DNA of 64,000 bases, taken from contig VHCY01000002.1 in NCBI GenBank assembly GCA_016871595.1, positions 1 through 64,000 on the forward strand, written 5' to 3'. This stretch comes from Verrucomicrobiota bacterium. GTDB taxonomy: Bacteria > Verrucomicrobiota > Verrucomicrobiia > Opitutales > Opitutaceae. The notes under the pieces are model-generated. The model was not told where the DNA came from. It ran no database searches and saw nothing but the letters and a program-made list of their open reading frames with translations. A program made the position numbers and the translations under genes. Below are positions 44,036 to 54,042 of the stretch, in pieces. Within the stretch, counting starts at the first letter, position 1. Every line of letters starts with the position of its first letter.

Positions 44036-45448
44036 ATGGATCCCCTCTACCTGCTGCTGCTGGGCGTTGTCGTCGTGATCGGGGGCATCGTCGGGCTGCG
44101 CCTGCATCCCTTCGTGGCGCTGCTGGCGGCCGCGCTGGCCGTGGCGGTGCTGACCCCGGCCGCCACGCTGGAGCGCAACCTGCTGGCGCAGCAGAAGTCC
44201 CCCGCGGAGGCGCGGGCGCGGGCCGAGGACCCGGTGGGCACGCGGCTGGCGGCAAAGTTTGGTTCCGCCTGCGGCAACCTCGGCCTGCTCATCGCGCTCG
44301 CGTCCGTGGTCGGTGCCTGCCTCCTGCACAGCGGCGGCGCGGAGCGCATCGTGCGTTCGGCACTGCGGACCTTCGGGGAGAGGCGGGCCCCGGCGGTGCT
44401 GGCCTTCAGCGGGCTGATTCTGGGGGTACCGGTCTTCTTCGACACGGTGTTCCTGCTGCTGATTCCCATCGCACGGGCGCTCGCCGCGCGGACGGGGCGC
44501 GATTACCTGCTGTACGTGTTGGCGATCGCCGTGGGCACGACGATGACGCATTCCCTGGTGCCCCCGACCCCGGGCCCCCTGTTCGCGGCGACCACCCTGA
44601 AGGTGGACGTGGGGCTGATGATGCTGGCGGGGCTGGCGCTGAGCGCGCTGACCGCCAGCTGCGGCCTCGCCTACGCGGCGTGGGCGAACCGCCGGTGGCC
44701 GACACCGCTGCGCGCCGTCTCGGGCGACGCGGCCAACCTGGCGTCGCCGACCGCGGCCTTTCGCGATGAGGACCTGCCGCCGCTCGCGTTGGCGCTCGCG
44801 CCGATCGTGCTGCCCGTGCTGCTCATTTCGGGTGAGACCTTCAGCGACCTCGGCCTCCTGCCGGCGAGTCTCGTCCCGGCGGCCAGCCTGCTCGGGCACC
44901 CCAACATCGCCCTCGCCCTGGCGGCCGGCATCTCGCTTTTCACCTTGGCCACGCGACCCGGGCTAGGGGCGGATCAAGTCCGCCGGCACGTGCAGTCGGC
45001 GCTCGCGGACGGCGGCACCATCCTCCTCATCACCGCGGCCGGTGGGGTATTTGGCGGCTGTCTCCAGGACACCGGCGTGGGCGAGCGCCTGAAAGAGGTG
45101 GCGCAGGCCTATTCGGTCGGCGTCCTGCCCCTCGCCTTCATCGTGACCGCGCTGGTGCGCGTGGCCCAAGGCTCGGCCACGGTGGCCATGGTGACCAGCG
45201 TCGGAATCGTGGGCCCGCTCGCCGCGCCCGAGACGCTCGGCTGCCACCCGGTCTACCTTGCCCTGACGATCGGGTGCGCGTCCAAGCTCGTGCCCTGGAT
45301 GAACGACAGCGGGTTCTGGGTGCTGTCGCGGGCGGCGGGCCTGTCTGAAAAGGAGACGTTGCGGACGATGTCGGTGATGTTCGCCCTGATGGGCGTGGTC
45401 GGCTTCCTGATCATCCTCGCCGCCGCGCGGCTGCTGCCGCTCATCTGA
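44036..45448 (+). CDS. GntP-family gluconate:H+ symporter-type permease
   Basis: A 470-aa inner-membrane transporter. ATG 44036 (MDPLYLLLLGVVVVIGGIVGLRL) is preferred over the ORF start at 43985, since the first helix begins there. About twelve hydrophobic segments follow. 'FSGLILGVPVFFDTVFLLLIPIARALA' and 'GTTMTHSLVPPTPGPLFAATTLKVDVG' are the hallmark blocks of the gluconate/sugar-acid GntP family, and 'MNDSGFWVLSRAAGLSEKETLRTMSVM' is the conserved C-terminal one. Likely substrates are gluconate, glycerate or other aldonates. It stands next to xylB and the oxidoreductase pair, suggesting a sugar-acid use locus, and converges on clpX with an 8-bp gap. Confidence 0.9.
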   Translation: MDPLYLLLLGVVVVIGGIVGLRLHPFVALLAAALAVAVLTPAATLERNLLAQQKSPAEARARAEDPVGTRLAAKFGSACGNLGLLIALASVVGACLLHSGGAERIVRSALRTFGERRAPAVLAFSGLILGVPVFFDTVFLLLIPIARALAARTGRDYLLYVLAIAVGTTMTHSLVPPTPGPLFAATTLKVDVGLMMLAGLALSALTASCGLAYAAWANRRWPTPLRAVSGDAANLASPTAAFRDEDLPPLALALAPIVLPVLLISGETFSDLGLLPASLVPAASLLGHPNIALALAAGISLFTLATRPGLGADQVRRHVQSALADGGTILLITAAGGVFGGCLQDTGVGERLKEVAQAYSVGVLPLAFIVTALVRVAQGSATVAMVTSVGIVGPLAAPETLGCHPVYLALTIGCASKLVPWMNDSGFWVLSRAAGLSEKETLRTMSVMFALMGVVGFLIILAAARLLPLI

Positions 45449-45456
45449 GCGACCGT

Positions 45457-46746
45457 TCAGGCGGCGTCCTGCGTCGGCTCTGTGCGCCCCGCTCGGCGGA
45501 GCGCCGGACGCCGCCGGCCCGCCACCACGGCGGCATCGATCACTACCTCGGAGACATCATCGCGGGAAGGGAGCTCGTACATCACCTCGAGCATCAGGGA
45601 CTCCAGGATGGAGCGGAGCGCACGGGCGCCGGTTTTGAGCTCCATGGCCCGCAGGGCGATGGCGTGGACCGCGTCCGGCGTGAAGCGAAGGCGGACCCCG
45701 TCCATGGCGAGCAGCTTGGCGTACTGCTTGACCATCGCGTTCTTGGTGCGCAGGAGGATGCGCTCAAGGTCGGGCACGTCGAGCCGATCAAGGACCGAGA
45801 CCACCGGGAGGCGTCCGATGAATTCCGGGATCATCCCGAAGCGGATGAGGTCCTCCGGCGCGAGCGCCTTCATCAGCTTCTCTGGGGTGGAGGCCTCCAG
45901 CGTGGCGGCCGAGCCGGCGCCGAACCCGAGGCTGCGGGCGCTGAGGCGGCGCTGGACGATGCCCTCCAGCCCGACGAACGCCCCGCCGCAGATGAAGAGG
46001 ATGTTCGCCGTGTTGATCTGCACGTACTCCTGGTTCGGGTGCTTCCGGCCGCCCTGGGGTGGCACGTTGCAGGTCGTGCCCTCAAGGATCTTCAGCAGCG
46101 CCTGCTGGACCCCCTCGCCGGAGACGTCACGGGTGATGGAGACGTTCTCGGTCTTGCGGCCGATCTTGTCGATCTCGTCGATGTAAATGATGCCGCACTC
46201 CGCCTTCTTGACGTCGTAATTCGCCGCCTGGAGCAGCCGCAGCACGACATTCTCGACGTCCTCCCCGACGTAGCCCGCCTCCGTCAGCGTGGTGGCGTCG
46301 GAGATGGCGAAGGGAACCTCGAGGATACGGGCGAGGGTCCGGGCGAGGAACGTCTTGCCCGAGCCCGTCGGGCCCGCGAGCAGGATGTTGCTCTTCTCCA
46401 CCTCGACGTCGCTGAACTCCGCCGCGGCTGTGCCCCCGCGGCCGGCATCGGCGTGGAAGCTCAGGCGCTTGTAATGATTGTAGACGGCGACCGACAGGAC
46501 CTTCTTCGCGTGCTCCTGCCCCACCACGTGCTCGTCGAGCGCCCGCTTCAGCTCCGCGGGCTTGACCAACCGGAACGCGGGGCGCGCCTCGCTCGCGGCC
46601 GGCTTCAGCTCCCGGTCCATAATCGTCTTGCAGACGTTGACGCAGGAATCGCAGATGTAGACGCCCGGTCCGGCGATGATCTTGCGCACCTCCGTCTGCG
46701 ACTTGCCGCAGAAGGAGCAGAGGGTCAATCGAGCGGACTTCGCCAT
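45457..46746 (-). CDS. clpX: ATP-dependent Clp protease ATP-binding subunit ClpX
   Basis: AAA+ unfoldase that feeds substrates to ClpP; 429 aa. The zinc-binding domain is '[29 protein letters not shown]' with Cys10, 13, 32 and 35. Walker A is '[18 protein letters not shown]' (about 123), the pore loop is '[12 protein letters not shown]', Walker B is '[15 protein letters not shown]', and 'RSLGFGAGS' is the loop that docks on ClpP (IGF-type). The C-terminal D2 lid includes '[23 protein letters not shown]'. It is third in the order tig-clpP-clpX, with 61 bp after clpP. Confidence 0.97.
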   Translation of the reverse strand: MAKSARLTLCSFCGKSQTEVRKIIAGPGVYICDSCVNVCKTIMDRELKPAASEARPAFRLVKPAELKRALDEHVVGQEHAKKVLSVAVYNHYKRLSFHADAGRGGTAAAEFSDVEVEKSNILLAGPTGSGKTFLARTLARILEVPFAISDATTLTEAGYVGEDVENVVLRLLQAANYDVKKAECGIIYIDEIDKIGRKTENVSITRDVSGEGVQQALLKILEGTTCNVPPQGGRKHPNQEYVQINTANILFICGGAFVGLEGIVQRRLSARSLGFGAGSAATLEASTPEKLMKALAPEDLIRFGMIPEFIGRLPVVSVLDRLDVPDLERILLRTKNAMVKQYAKLLAMDGVRLRFTPDAVHAIALRAMELKTGARALRSILESLMLEVMYELPSRDDVSEVVIDAAVVAGRRRPALRRAGRTEPTQDAA

Positions 46747-46807
46747 CCGGCCAGACTGAACGGGCGGGCGGGTGAGTCGAGGCCGGACTTGGGCCGGCCG
46801 CGCGGGC

Positions 46808-47425
46808 TCAGGCGGCCGACTGGACGGCGGCCTGGGCTTCCCGGGTCGAGACGACGACGTGGTCCACGATCCCGTAATCCTTGGCCTCTGGGGCGCTCAT
46901 ATAGTAATCACGGTCCGAGTCGCGGCCGATCTGGTCGGCGGACTTGCCGGTGTGGCGCGCGAGGGCCTCGTTGAGGGTCTTGCGCCAGCGCAGGATCTCG
47001 CGGGCGGCGATCGCGATGTCCGCGGTCTGCCCCCCGGCCCCGCCGCTCGGCTGGTGGATCATCACCCGGCTGTTCGGCAGGGCGAAGCGCTTGCCCTTCG
47101 TGCCGGCGGCGAGCAGCACGGTGCCCATACTGGCGGCCATCCCGACGCAGTAGGTCACGATGTCACACTGCAGGAAGTTCATCGTGTCGTAGATGGCCAT
47201 CCCGCCCGTCACCACCCCGCCCGGCGAGTTGATGTAGAGGTGGATGTCCTTCTTCGCGTCCTCCATCTGGAGGAACAGCATCTGCGCGATGACGAGGTTG
47301 GCCACCTGGTCGTCGATCGGCGTGCCGATGAAGATGATGCGGTCCTTCAGCAGGCGGGAGTAGATGTCCATCGACCGCTCGCCGCGGCCGGTGTTTTCCA
47401 GAACGATGGGGACGTAGTAGCTCAC
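46808..47425 (-). CDS. clpP: ATP-dependent Clp protease proteolytic subunit
   Basis: Serine protease that forms the tetradecameric chamber used with ClpX; 205 aa. The catalytic triad is visible: Ser99 in '[16 protein letters not shown]', His124 in 'VMIHQPSGG' and Asp173 in '[19 protein letters not shown]'. The N-terminal '[32 protein letters not shown]' is the conserved axial loop and first helix. Start is a GTG at 47425 preceded on the minus strand by a purine-poor region; translation probably depends on the tig gene 17 bp upstream. Membership in the tig-clpP-clpX operon is classical. Confidence 0.97.
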   Translation of the reverse strand: MSYYVPIVLENTGRGERSMDIYSRLLKDRIIFIGTPIDDQVANLVIAQMLFLQMEDAKKDIHLYINSPGGVVTGGMAIYDTMNFLQCDIVTYCVGMAASMGTVLLAAGTKGKRFALPNSRVMIHQPSGGAGGQTADIAIAAREILRWRKTLNEALARHTGKSADQIGRDSDRDYYMSAPEAKDYGIVDHVVVSTREAQAAVQSAA

Positions 47426-47442
47426 GGGAGGTGGCGGGAGCC

Positions 47443-48765
47443 TCAGGAGGCGGGCGCCGCGACGGTAACCTTGGCCTTGGCGACCACGAAATCAACCGCC
47501 TTGTCGAAGATGATGGACTGCTGGACCGAGCGGAGCTGGGCGCGGTCGGCCCCGAGGGCCTGCGCCAGCTTGTCCGGCTTCTGCTGGGTGCGCATCGCCT
47601 CGCGGTAGATGAAGTTGTTGAGGTCCTCGTTGGTGACCTCGAGCTTCTCCTGCTCGGCGATGCGCCCGAGGATGAACTGCAGCTTCACCCGGTTGGTGGC
47701 CGCCTGCCGGGCACCCTGGAAGAGCTCCTTCTTGTCCTTTTCGAACTGCTCGGCCGCGACCCCGCGGCGCATATTCTCCTCGATGAACTGGCGCAGGAGT
47801 CCCTTGGTCTCGGTGTCCACGAGCGACTCCGGCACCGGAAAGTCCACCGCCGCGGCCAACTTCTCCGTGATCTGGCGACGCTGGGCCTGACGGTTCTCGT
47901 AGTCCTTCTGGAGCTTCAGGTTGGCGCTGATCTTGGCCTGGAGGCCGACAAGGTCATCCACCTGCTGCGCCTTGAAGAAGGCCTCGTCGAGGGCCGGCAG
48001 CACCCGCTCACGGATCTCCTGCACCTCGACGGCATACGCGACCGCCTTGCCCGCCAGGGCGGGAACCGGGGCGAAATCCGCTGGGAACGTAACGTTGACG
48101 GTCCGCTTCCCGCCGGCCTCGAGGCCGGCCAGTTGACGGCCGAGGCCCGGGATGACGCCATCGTGCTCGCCCTCAACCTCCTCCCAGGTCTGCGGCGCCT
48201 GCGCGTAAAGCTGCTTGTCGCCCGCCAGCTCTGTGATCGGCTGGCCGTCGATCGCTCCCGCGTACGAGAGCTTGACGTAGTCACCCTTGGCGGCGGGCCG
48301 CGCGGCCGCCTTGAAGTCGGCCCGCTCCGCGCGCAGCCCCTCGATCACCTTGCTGACCTCGGCGTCGGACACGTCCGTGGGCGCGACCTCGGTGGGCAGA
48401 TCCGTGTAGGCGGGCAGCGTGAACTCGGGGCGCACGTCGAGGGTCAGCGTGATGGTCGCGGCGGCGCCGGCCTTGATCTCACCCTCCTCGACCTTGACCA
48501 CGTTCACGACCTCCAGCTTCTGCTGCTCCTGCGCGGCCTCGTAGGCCTTGCTGACGACCTTCTGCTTGAGCTCGGCGGCCACTTCCTTGCCGAAGCGCTT
48601 GAGCACCATCGCCGCGGGCGCCTTGCCCGGCCGGAATCCCGGGATCCGCGCCAGCTGGGAAATCTCCCGCGCCACCCCGGCAAGCTCGGCGTCAACCTCG
48701 GCCGCGTCGAGCGCGACGACGACGGATTTGCGGGTGGCGGTCAGGTGATTGAGTTGGACGTTCAC
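47443..48765 (-). CDS. tig: Trigger factor
   Basis: Ribosome-bound chaperone with prolyl isomerase domain, 440 aa. The ribosome-docking loop is '[21 protein letters not shown]' (about residues 41-60), with the signature GFRxGxxP. The PPIase domain (about 150-245) contains '[17 protein letters not shown]' and '[29 protein letters not shown]'. The helical C-terminal arms follow. GTG 48765 is the start ([21 protein letters not shown]). It is the first gene of tig-clpP-clpX and has a candidate promoter about 35 bp upstream. Confidence 0.95.
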   Translation of the reverse strand: MNVQLNHLTATRKSVVVALDAAEVDAELAGVAREISQLARIPGFRPGKAPAAMVLKRFGKEVAAELKQKVVSKAYEAAQEQQKLEVVNVVKVEEGEIKAGAAATITLTLDVRPEFTLPAYTDLPTEVAPTDVSDAEVSKVIEGLRAERADFKAAARPAAKGDYVKLSYAGAIDGQPITELAGDKQLYAQAPQTWEEVEGEHDGVIPGLGRQLAGLEAGGKRTVNVTFPADFAPVPALAGKAVAYAVEVQEIRERVLPALDEAFFKAQQVDDLVGLQAKISANLKLQKDYENRQAQRRQITEKLAAAVDFPVPESLVDTETKGLLRQFIEENMRRGVAAEQFEKDKKELFQGARQAATNRVKLQFILGRIAEQEKLEVTNEDLNNFIYREAMRTQQKPDKLAQALGADRAQLRSVQQSIIFDKAVDFVVAKAKVTVAAPAS

Positions 48766-48801
48766 GGCAAGGGCGGGCGTTGAAGGAAGGTAAAGGGTCG
48801 C

Positions 48802-48829
48802 ACCGTAGGCCGGCGTTTCCCTCGGTCAA
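48802..48829 (-). promoter_or_regulatory. Candidate sigma-70 promoter for tig-clpP-clpX
   Basis: On the minus strand TTGACC (48829-48824) and TACGGT (48807-48802) are 16 bases apart, in the 121-bp gap between the ABC ATPase stop and the tig start codon. The -10 element matches the consensus at three of six positions. Confidence 0.4.
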
Positions 48830-48886
48830 TGCCGATTCTCGCCGCCATCCGCCGACGCGCAATCGCGCCCGCGCCGGGAGCCGCGG

Positions 48887-49972
48887 TCAGCGGGCGGCCC
48901 GGACGAGCAGCGTGTTGACGTTCCGCTCCCCTTCCCGCGCGTACCGGACCTCCTCCGTGCGGCCGCGGATCAGGCGAATGGCGAGGTCATCCGCCCCGCT
49001 CCCCGGGGCCAGCACCTCGGCCGGTTCCCCGCGGGCGGAGCAGACCAGCTCGACCCGGCCGTCGCGCTCGGCGTAGGCCAACTCGAGCCGGACGTCGGCG
49101 CGGGAGGGTTGCAGGGCGAGCAACTCCTCGACCAACGAGAGCAGGTCCTCCGTGGTGCGCGGCGGCAAGACGTGGCGCGCGCCGAAGCGCTCGATCTCCG
49201 CGTTCAGGGCGTAAAGGTCGTAGGCGTCGTCCGTGATCTGCAGCGTCAGGCGCCGGATTCGCCGGATGAAGGCCTGCGTGAGCGGGCGGCGTGGCTCGCC
49301 GAAGATGACCGCCGGGGGCCCCTCCTCGTGGATCTCCCCACCGTCCATATAGAAAACGCGGGTGGAGATGGCCTCGGCGAAGGCCATCTCGTGCGTGACG
49401 ATGACCATCGTCATCCCGTCGCGCGCGAGGTTGCGGATGACGGCGAGCACCTCGCTGACCATCGTGGGGTCGAGCGCGGACGTGGGTTCGTCGAAGAGGA
49501 TGATCTCCGGGTCCATCGCGAGGCAGCGCGCGATCGCCACGCGCTGCTTCTGCCCGCCGGAAAGCTGGTCGGGATAGGCCTCGGCCTTGTGGGCGAGGCC
49601 CACCAGCGCCAGCAACTCGCGCGCGCGCGCGGTGGCGGCCGCGGGTTCGCGGCCGAGCAACCGCACGGGGCCGAGCGTGATGTTCCCGAGGACGGTCAGG
49701 TGCGCGTAGAGGTTGAAGTGCTGGAACACCATCCCCATCCGGCGGCGGAGGGCCGGCACGTCCGTGGCGGGGTCCAGCAGCGGTTGGTCGCCGATGAGGA
49801 TCTCGCCGGCGGTGGGGCGCTCGAGCAGGTTGAGGCACCGCAGGAACACGCTCTTGCCGGTCCCGGAGGGGCCGATCAGCGAGATGACCTCGCCCTTGCG
49901 GATCTCGCAATTGACCCCCTTGAGGACCTCAAGGTCCCCGAAGCGCTTCCGCAGCCCGCGCACGGTGATCAC
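48887..49972 (-). CDS. Polar amino acid ABC transporter ATPase with extra C-terminal domain
   Basis: A 361-aa ATPase. GTG 49972 overlaps the upstream permease stop (gtga) and begins [19 protein letters not shown]; the longer ORF would start inside the permease gene. Walker A '[22 protein letters not shown]', signature '[20 protein letters not shown]', Walker B '[20 protein letters not shown]' and '[24 protein letters not shown]' identify the GlnQ/ArtP subclass. Residues 245-361 are additional to the usual 240-aa ATPase: '[35 protein letters not shown]' onward resembles a degenerate HATPase/anti-sigma-like fold and ends '[14 protein letters not shown]'. It works with the frameshifted binding-protein/permease gene upstream. 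Confidence 0.88.
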   Translation of the reverse strand: MITVRGLRKRFGDLEVLKGVNCEIRKGEVISLIGPSGTGKSVFLRCLNLLERPTAGEILIGDQPLLDPATDVPALRRRMGMVFQHFNLYAHLTVLGNITLGPVRLLGREPAAATARARELLALVGLAHKAEAYPDQLSGGQKQRVAIARCLAMDPEIILFDEPTSALDPTMVSEVLAVIRNLARDGMTMVIVTHEMAFAEAISTRVFYMDGGEIHEEGPPAVIFGEPRRPLTQAFIRRIRRLTLQITDDAYDLYALNAEIERFGARHVLPPRTTEDLLSLVEELLALQPSRADVRLELAYAERDGRVELVCSARGEPAEVLAPGSGADDLAIRLIRGRTEEVRYAREGERNVNTLLVRAAR

Positions 49973-51502
49973 GGGGCCACCCCCGTTCCCTGCCGCTGAT
50001 GCGGCGGCGTCACCTGGAGCTCGACCCGCTCCAGCGCCCACGCGATCAGCCAGGCGAGCACCAGATAGATGGCGGCGGTGACCAGCAGCGGGATGAAGGC
50101 GTCGAAGGTCCGGGAGCGGATGATGTCACCCGCCTTGGTGATGTCCTGCACGGCGATGTAGCCGACCACGGAGGTCATCTTGAAGAGCGAGATCACCTCG
50201 CCCTTGTAGACCGGCAGGACCTGACGCAGCGCCTGCGGCAGCACGATCAGCCGGAACGCCTGCGCGCGGGTGAAGCCACCCGCCACCCCCGCCTCCAGTT
50301 GGCCGCGGTCGACGCTCTGGATCGCCGAACGGAGCATCTCCGCGATGTAGGCGGCCGCGTTGAGGCCGAACGCGACGGCCGCGACCAGAATCGGGCTCAC
50401 GTGGAAAGACGCGAACACGACGTAATAAATGATCATCAGCACCACCAGCACCGGCACGCCGCGGAGGCACCAGATGTAGACCGCCGCCGCCTGCCGCAGC
50501 AGCGGCCGCGGGGACATCCGGCCCGCGCACACCACCCCGCCGAAGACCGTGCCGAAGAGCGTCGCGAGCACCGAGATCACGCACGTCACGAACAGCCCCT
50601 CCAAAATCAGCCGGTAACGCCCCTCGTCGACCAGGTTGGCACGGATCCGCAGCCCCAGCGGGAGCCCGGCCTCGGGGGGCGGCGTGGCCGTGGCGGCCGG
50701 CGCGGCGCCCGCGATGCGGTCCTGTCGGGTGACGACGCAGGCCACGAAGGCGATCAATTCGTCGGAAAACGCGACCCGCTTGCGGCGTTCCTCCGTCATC
50801 ACCAGCAGGCAGGCGATGGCCTCGATCCGGCCGCTGGCCAGCGCGGCGATCTGACCCGACACGTCCAGATCCCTCCAATTCCAGCGGCCGGCCGAGGCTG
50901 GCCGCAAAGCGCTCCGCGAGTTCCACCTCGAAGCCCGTGAAGGCGCCGTTGCGCACTCCCGTCCACGGCAGGCCCTTGGAGGCGGTGATGCCCAGCCGGA
51001 GCACCGGCCCCTGTCCCCGCGGCGGCAGCGGGGGCAGGTCCCGCGCGGCCTCCTTGAACCAGCGTTGCTGCATCGCCTCGTACACGCCGCTTTCCCGGAG
51101 ACCGCGCACGAACGCGTTGTACGCCGGTCGCAGCGTGGTGTCGTCCGGGCGGAAGGCGGCCCCCATCGGGCTGCGGTAGGCCTCCGGCACCAGGATCGCG
51201 AGGTTCGGCGTCGTGCGGAAGATCTCGCGCACCGATTCCAGGGCGAGGAAGGCCACGTCGGCCTTGCCGGTGGAGACCGCCAGCACGACGTCGGGCGTGG
51301 CCTTGAACTGGAGGACCTGCGCCTGCGGGTAGCGCCGCGCGACGTGCTCATCGTGCGAGGACCCCGCCACGAGGGCGATGCGGGCGCGGGTGAGGTCGTC
51401 GAGCCCGCGCAAAGTCCCGGGTTCCGCGGCGCCCACCCCGGCCACGAGCAGCAGCGCGGCCAGCAGCAGGTGGACGGCGGGTCGGAGGGGAGACGACAGC
51501 AC
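49969..51502 (-). pseudogene. Amino acid ABC transporter substrate-binding/permease fusion, frameshifted
   Basis: Two overlapping minus-strand frames together encode one protein of about 510 aa. The first (from 51502) has a signal peptide 'LRPAVHLLLAALLLVAGVGAAE' and binding-protein sequence up to 'GFEVELAERFAASLGRPLELE'. The match then jumps to a second frame with 'DLDVSGQIAALASGRIEAIACLLVMTEERRKRVAFSD', then a GlnP-type permease ('IYIWCLRGVPVLVVLMIIYYV'-like, 'EMLRSAIQSVDRGQLEAGVAGGFTRAQAFRLIVLPQALRQVLP') to 49969. Skipping one base of the ccc run at 50871-50873 restores the frame (LELEDLDV). So it is either a recent frameshift or a sequencing error. The binding-protein part also looks like two partial lobes in tandem. 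The ATPase gene overlaps its stop. Confidence 0.8.
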
Positions 51503-51594
51503 GCGTCCTTGTCGCGGCGGGCCTTTCGCGGGTCAAGTCCGGCGGAATAGCCTTGGGGTCGGGCGCGCGCCGGCTTTCGCTTTCGCGTCCCCTG

Positions 51595-52971
51595 ATGAAC
51601 CCCGCCGAACGCCGCCCGCCTGACGCGCTGCTGATTCTGTTCTCCGTCCTCGCGTTGGCCGTGGCACTAACGTGGCTGGTGCCCGCCGGGGAATTCCGGC
51701 GGGAGCGCGCGAACGGCCGGCAGGTCGTGGTCGCGGGCTCCTATCAGGAGGTCGCGGCGGCCCCGGCTCCGTGGCACCGCCTGTTCACCGCCCCGGTGGC
51801 GGGGTTCGCCGACCGAGACACCGCGCGGATCATCGCCTTTGTGCTGCTGATCGGCGGGGCCTTCGGCGTGGTCGAGGCCACCGGCGCCGTCGCGGCGGGG
51901 ATCGGCGCGCTCGCCCGGGGCGCGGTCCGGCATCCGGCCCGTCGCTGCTGGCTGGTCGCCGCGCTGATGCTCGCCTTCTCGATCGGGGGGAACACCTTCG
52001 GGATGAGCGAGGAGGTGCTCGTGTTCGTCCTGCTCACGCTCGGGCTGGCGCGGCGGATGGGCTGGGATCCGCTGACTGGGGTCGCGATCCCCTTCATCGG
52101 CGCCGGCGTGGGGTTCGCGGCCGCGGCGTTCAACCCGTTCACGGTCGGCATCGCGCAGGGGATCAGCGGACTGCCGTTGTTCAGCGGCTGGGCGTTCCGG
52201 CTCGCGATGTGGGCCGCCCTCACCGCGATCGCCATCGGGTTCGTGCTGCGCCACATCGCCCGCCTCGAGGCGGCACGGGACGCGGGGACCTGGAACGCAC
52301 CGGACCCCGGGGCGGAGCCGCCGGCGCTGGACGGTTCGCGGCGGGCCGTGCTCGCGCTGTTCGCGCTGGGGATCGTGACGCTGGTGGTGGGGGTGGCGCG
52401 GTGGGACTGGTACATCGACGAGTTGGCCGGGTTGTTCCTCGGGCTCGCGGCGGGTGCCGCCCTCCTGGGGCGGATCCGCCCGAACCGGGCCGCGGGAGCC
52501 TTCGCCGATGGCGCGCGCGCGATGGTGATCCCCGCCCTTTTCGTGGCCCTGAGCAAGGCGGTGCTCGTCGTCCTCCAGGAGGGGCGTGTCATCGACACCC
52601 TGCTCCAGCACGCGAGTTCGAGCCTCGGCGGCCTGCCGCCCGCGGTTTCCGCCCAGGGGATGTTCGCGGTGCAGTTCGGGATCAACTTCCTCGTGCCAAG
52701 CGGCAGCGGCCAGGCGGCGCTCACGATGCCGATTATGGCACCGCTCGCGGACCTGCTGGGCATCCCGCGCCAGGCGGCGGTGATCGCCTTCCAACTCGGA
52801 GACGGGCTGTGCAACTTCGTGATCCCGACGAGCGGCGTGACGATGGGCATCCTCGCGATCGCGGGCATCCCGTTCGGCACGTGGCTGCGTTGGGTGGCCG
52901 CGCTGATGCTGTGGCTGGTGGGCGCGGGGGCGTTCTTCCTCTTCCTCGCCACCACCGTGGTCCGCTGGTAG
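51595..52971 (+). CDS. YfcC-family membrane transporter
   Basis: A 458-aa inner-membrane protein of the YfcC/DcuC-like ion transporter group. ATG 51595 (MNPAERRPPDALLILFSVLALAVALTWLVPAGEF) is preferred; the ORF start at 51553 lies in leader. The 'LTWLVPAGEFRRE' block right after the first helix, 'FGVVEATGAVAAGIGAL', 'SIGGNTFGMSEEVLVFVLL', 'PFIGAGVGFAAAAFNPFTVGIAQGISGLPLFSGW' and 'NFLVPSGSGQAALTMPIMAPLADLLGI' are characteristic. About twelve membrane segments. Substrate is unknown; arginine/ornithine or C4-dicarboxylates are suggested for relatives. It is divergent from the frameshifted amino acid importer and converges on the VOC gene, 16 bp away. Confidence 0.88.
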   Translation: MNPAERRPPDALLILFSVLALAVALTWLVPAGEFRRERANGRQVVVAGSYQEVAAAPAPWHRLFTAPVAGFADRDTARIIAFVLLIGGAFGVVEATGAVAAGIGALARGAVRHPARRCWLVAALMLAFSIGGNTFGMSEEVLVFVLLTLGLARRMGWDPLTGVAIPFIGAGVGFAAAAFNPFTVGIAQGISGLPLFSGWAFRLAMWAALTAIAIGFVLRHIARLEAARDAGTWNAPDPGAEPPALDGSRRAVLALFALGIVTLVVGVARWDWYIDELAGLFLGLAAGAALLGRIRPNRAAGAFADGARAMVIPALFVALSKAVLVVLQEGRVIDTLLQHASSSLGGLPPAVSAQGMFAVQFGINFLVPSGSGQAALTMPIMAPLADLLGIPRQAAVIAFQLGDGLCNFVIPTSGVTMGILAIAGIPFGTWLRWVAALMLWLVGAGAFFLFLATTVVRW

Positions 52972-52987
52972 GCGACCGCGGGCGGAC

Positions 52988-53920
52988 TCAGGGGTCCAGA
53001 GGCGGCAGGGCCGCGACGATCGCCGACCGCGCCGCCTCGTACGCCGGGGGCAGCATCAGGCCCGAGCCGAGCGTCTCCATCGTCTCGTCCACGAGGAAAC
53101 CGGGGCCGTCGGTCGCGATCTCGAGCAAAATGCCGCCGGGTTCACGGAAGTACACCGAGCGGAAGTAGGTCCGGTCGATGAGCGGCGAGGGCGCGGCCCC
53201 GGCGGACGCTAGGCGTGCGCGAAGCCGCTCGGAAACGCCCGCATCCGCCGCGCGCAGGGCGAGGTGATGCACGGTCCCGGTCCCCGGCCGGCCCGGCTCC
53301 GCGCCCGCGTCCCCGACAAGATCCAGCCAGTGTCCGGGCTGCGCCGGCCCGGCGACCAGGCGGTGGCGGCCATTCTCGGCGCGCTCTTCCCGCCATCCCA
53401 GCAGTTCGCGCAGCACCCGTAAGGTCCGGCCCGGCTCGCGCACGCGCAGTTCAGCGCCGGCCATCCCGCGGAGCTGGTGCGGCGAAGGAATATCGGCGCC
53501 CGACCAACCCGGGCGAGGATCCTGACCGCAAGCGAGGATTTCCACCGTCATCCCGTCGGGGTCGGCCGTGCGCACCAGCGGCTCGCCGAACCGCCGGTCC
53601 GCCTCGGCCGGGAATCCGGCCGTCCGCAGCCGGTCGGCCCAATGGTCGAGACTGCCCTCGGCGGTTGATAACTGGATGCCCGCCACCTGGCCCGTCCCCA
53701 CCCTGCCCCGCGGCGCCCCGGGCCAATGGAAAAAAGTCAGGAGCGTGCCCGGCGTGCCGGCCGTGTCGCCGTAGTACAGGTGATAGGCGGACGGATCGTC
53801 GAAGTTCACGGTGCGCTTGATCGGGCGAAGGCCGAGCACGCGCGCGTAGAAACCGACATTGGCCCGCGGATCCGCGGTCACGGCGGTCAGGTGGTGCAGG
53901 CCGGGCGCGGCGACTTCCAT
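52988..53920 (-). CDS. VOC-family ring-cleaving dioxygenase-like protein
   Basis: A 310-aa protein made of paired vicinal-oxygen-chelate modules, like the MhqA/MhqO hydroquinone dioxygenases. ATG 53920 (MEVAAPGLHHLTAVTADPRANVGFYARVLGL) is the true start; the longer ORF runs into the promoter region of the neighbour. First module: 'HHLTAVTADPRANVGFYARVLGLRPIKRTVNFDDPSAYHLYYGD', ending with Glu in 'DPDGMTVEILACG'. Second: 'GTVHHLALRAADAGVSERLRARL' and 'YFREPGGILLEIATDGPGF'. The His and Glu residues for metal binding are present in both. It may detoxify quinones or cleave hydroquinones; exact substrate unknown. Confidence 0.85.
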   Translation of the reverse strand: MEVAAPGLHHLTAVTADPRANVGFYARVLGLRPIKRTVNFDDPSAYHLYYGDTAGTPGTLLTFFHWPGAPRGRVGTGQVAGIQLSTAEGSLDHWADRLRTAGFPAEADRRFGEPLVRTADPDGMTVEILACGQDPRPGWSGADIPSPHQLRGMAGAELRVREPGRTLRVLRELLGWREERAENGRHRLVAGPAQPGHWLDLVGDAGAEPGRPGTGTVHHLALRAADAGVSERLRARLASAGAAPSPLIDRTYFRSVYFREPGGILLEIATDGPGFLVDETMETLGSGLMLPPAYEAARSAIVAALPPLDP

Positions 53921-54042
53921 CCCGCGCAGCGTGCGGCGGCCGCCCTTGGGCGCAACACCCCAGGCGGCGACGGCTGACATTTGCTTCGACATCCATCCGT
54001 CGCACTTCGCAACCTCGGACCCACCTGACGCCACCCAGACCA

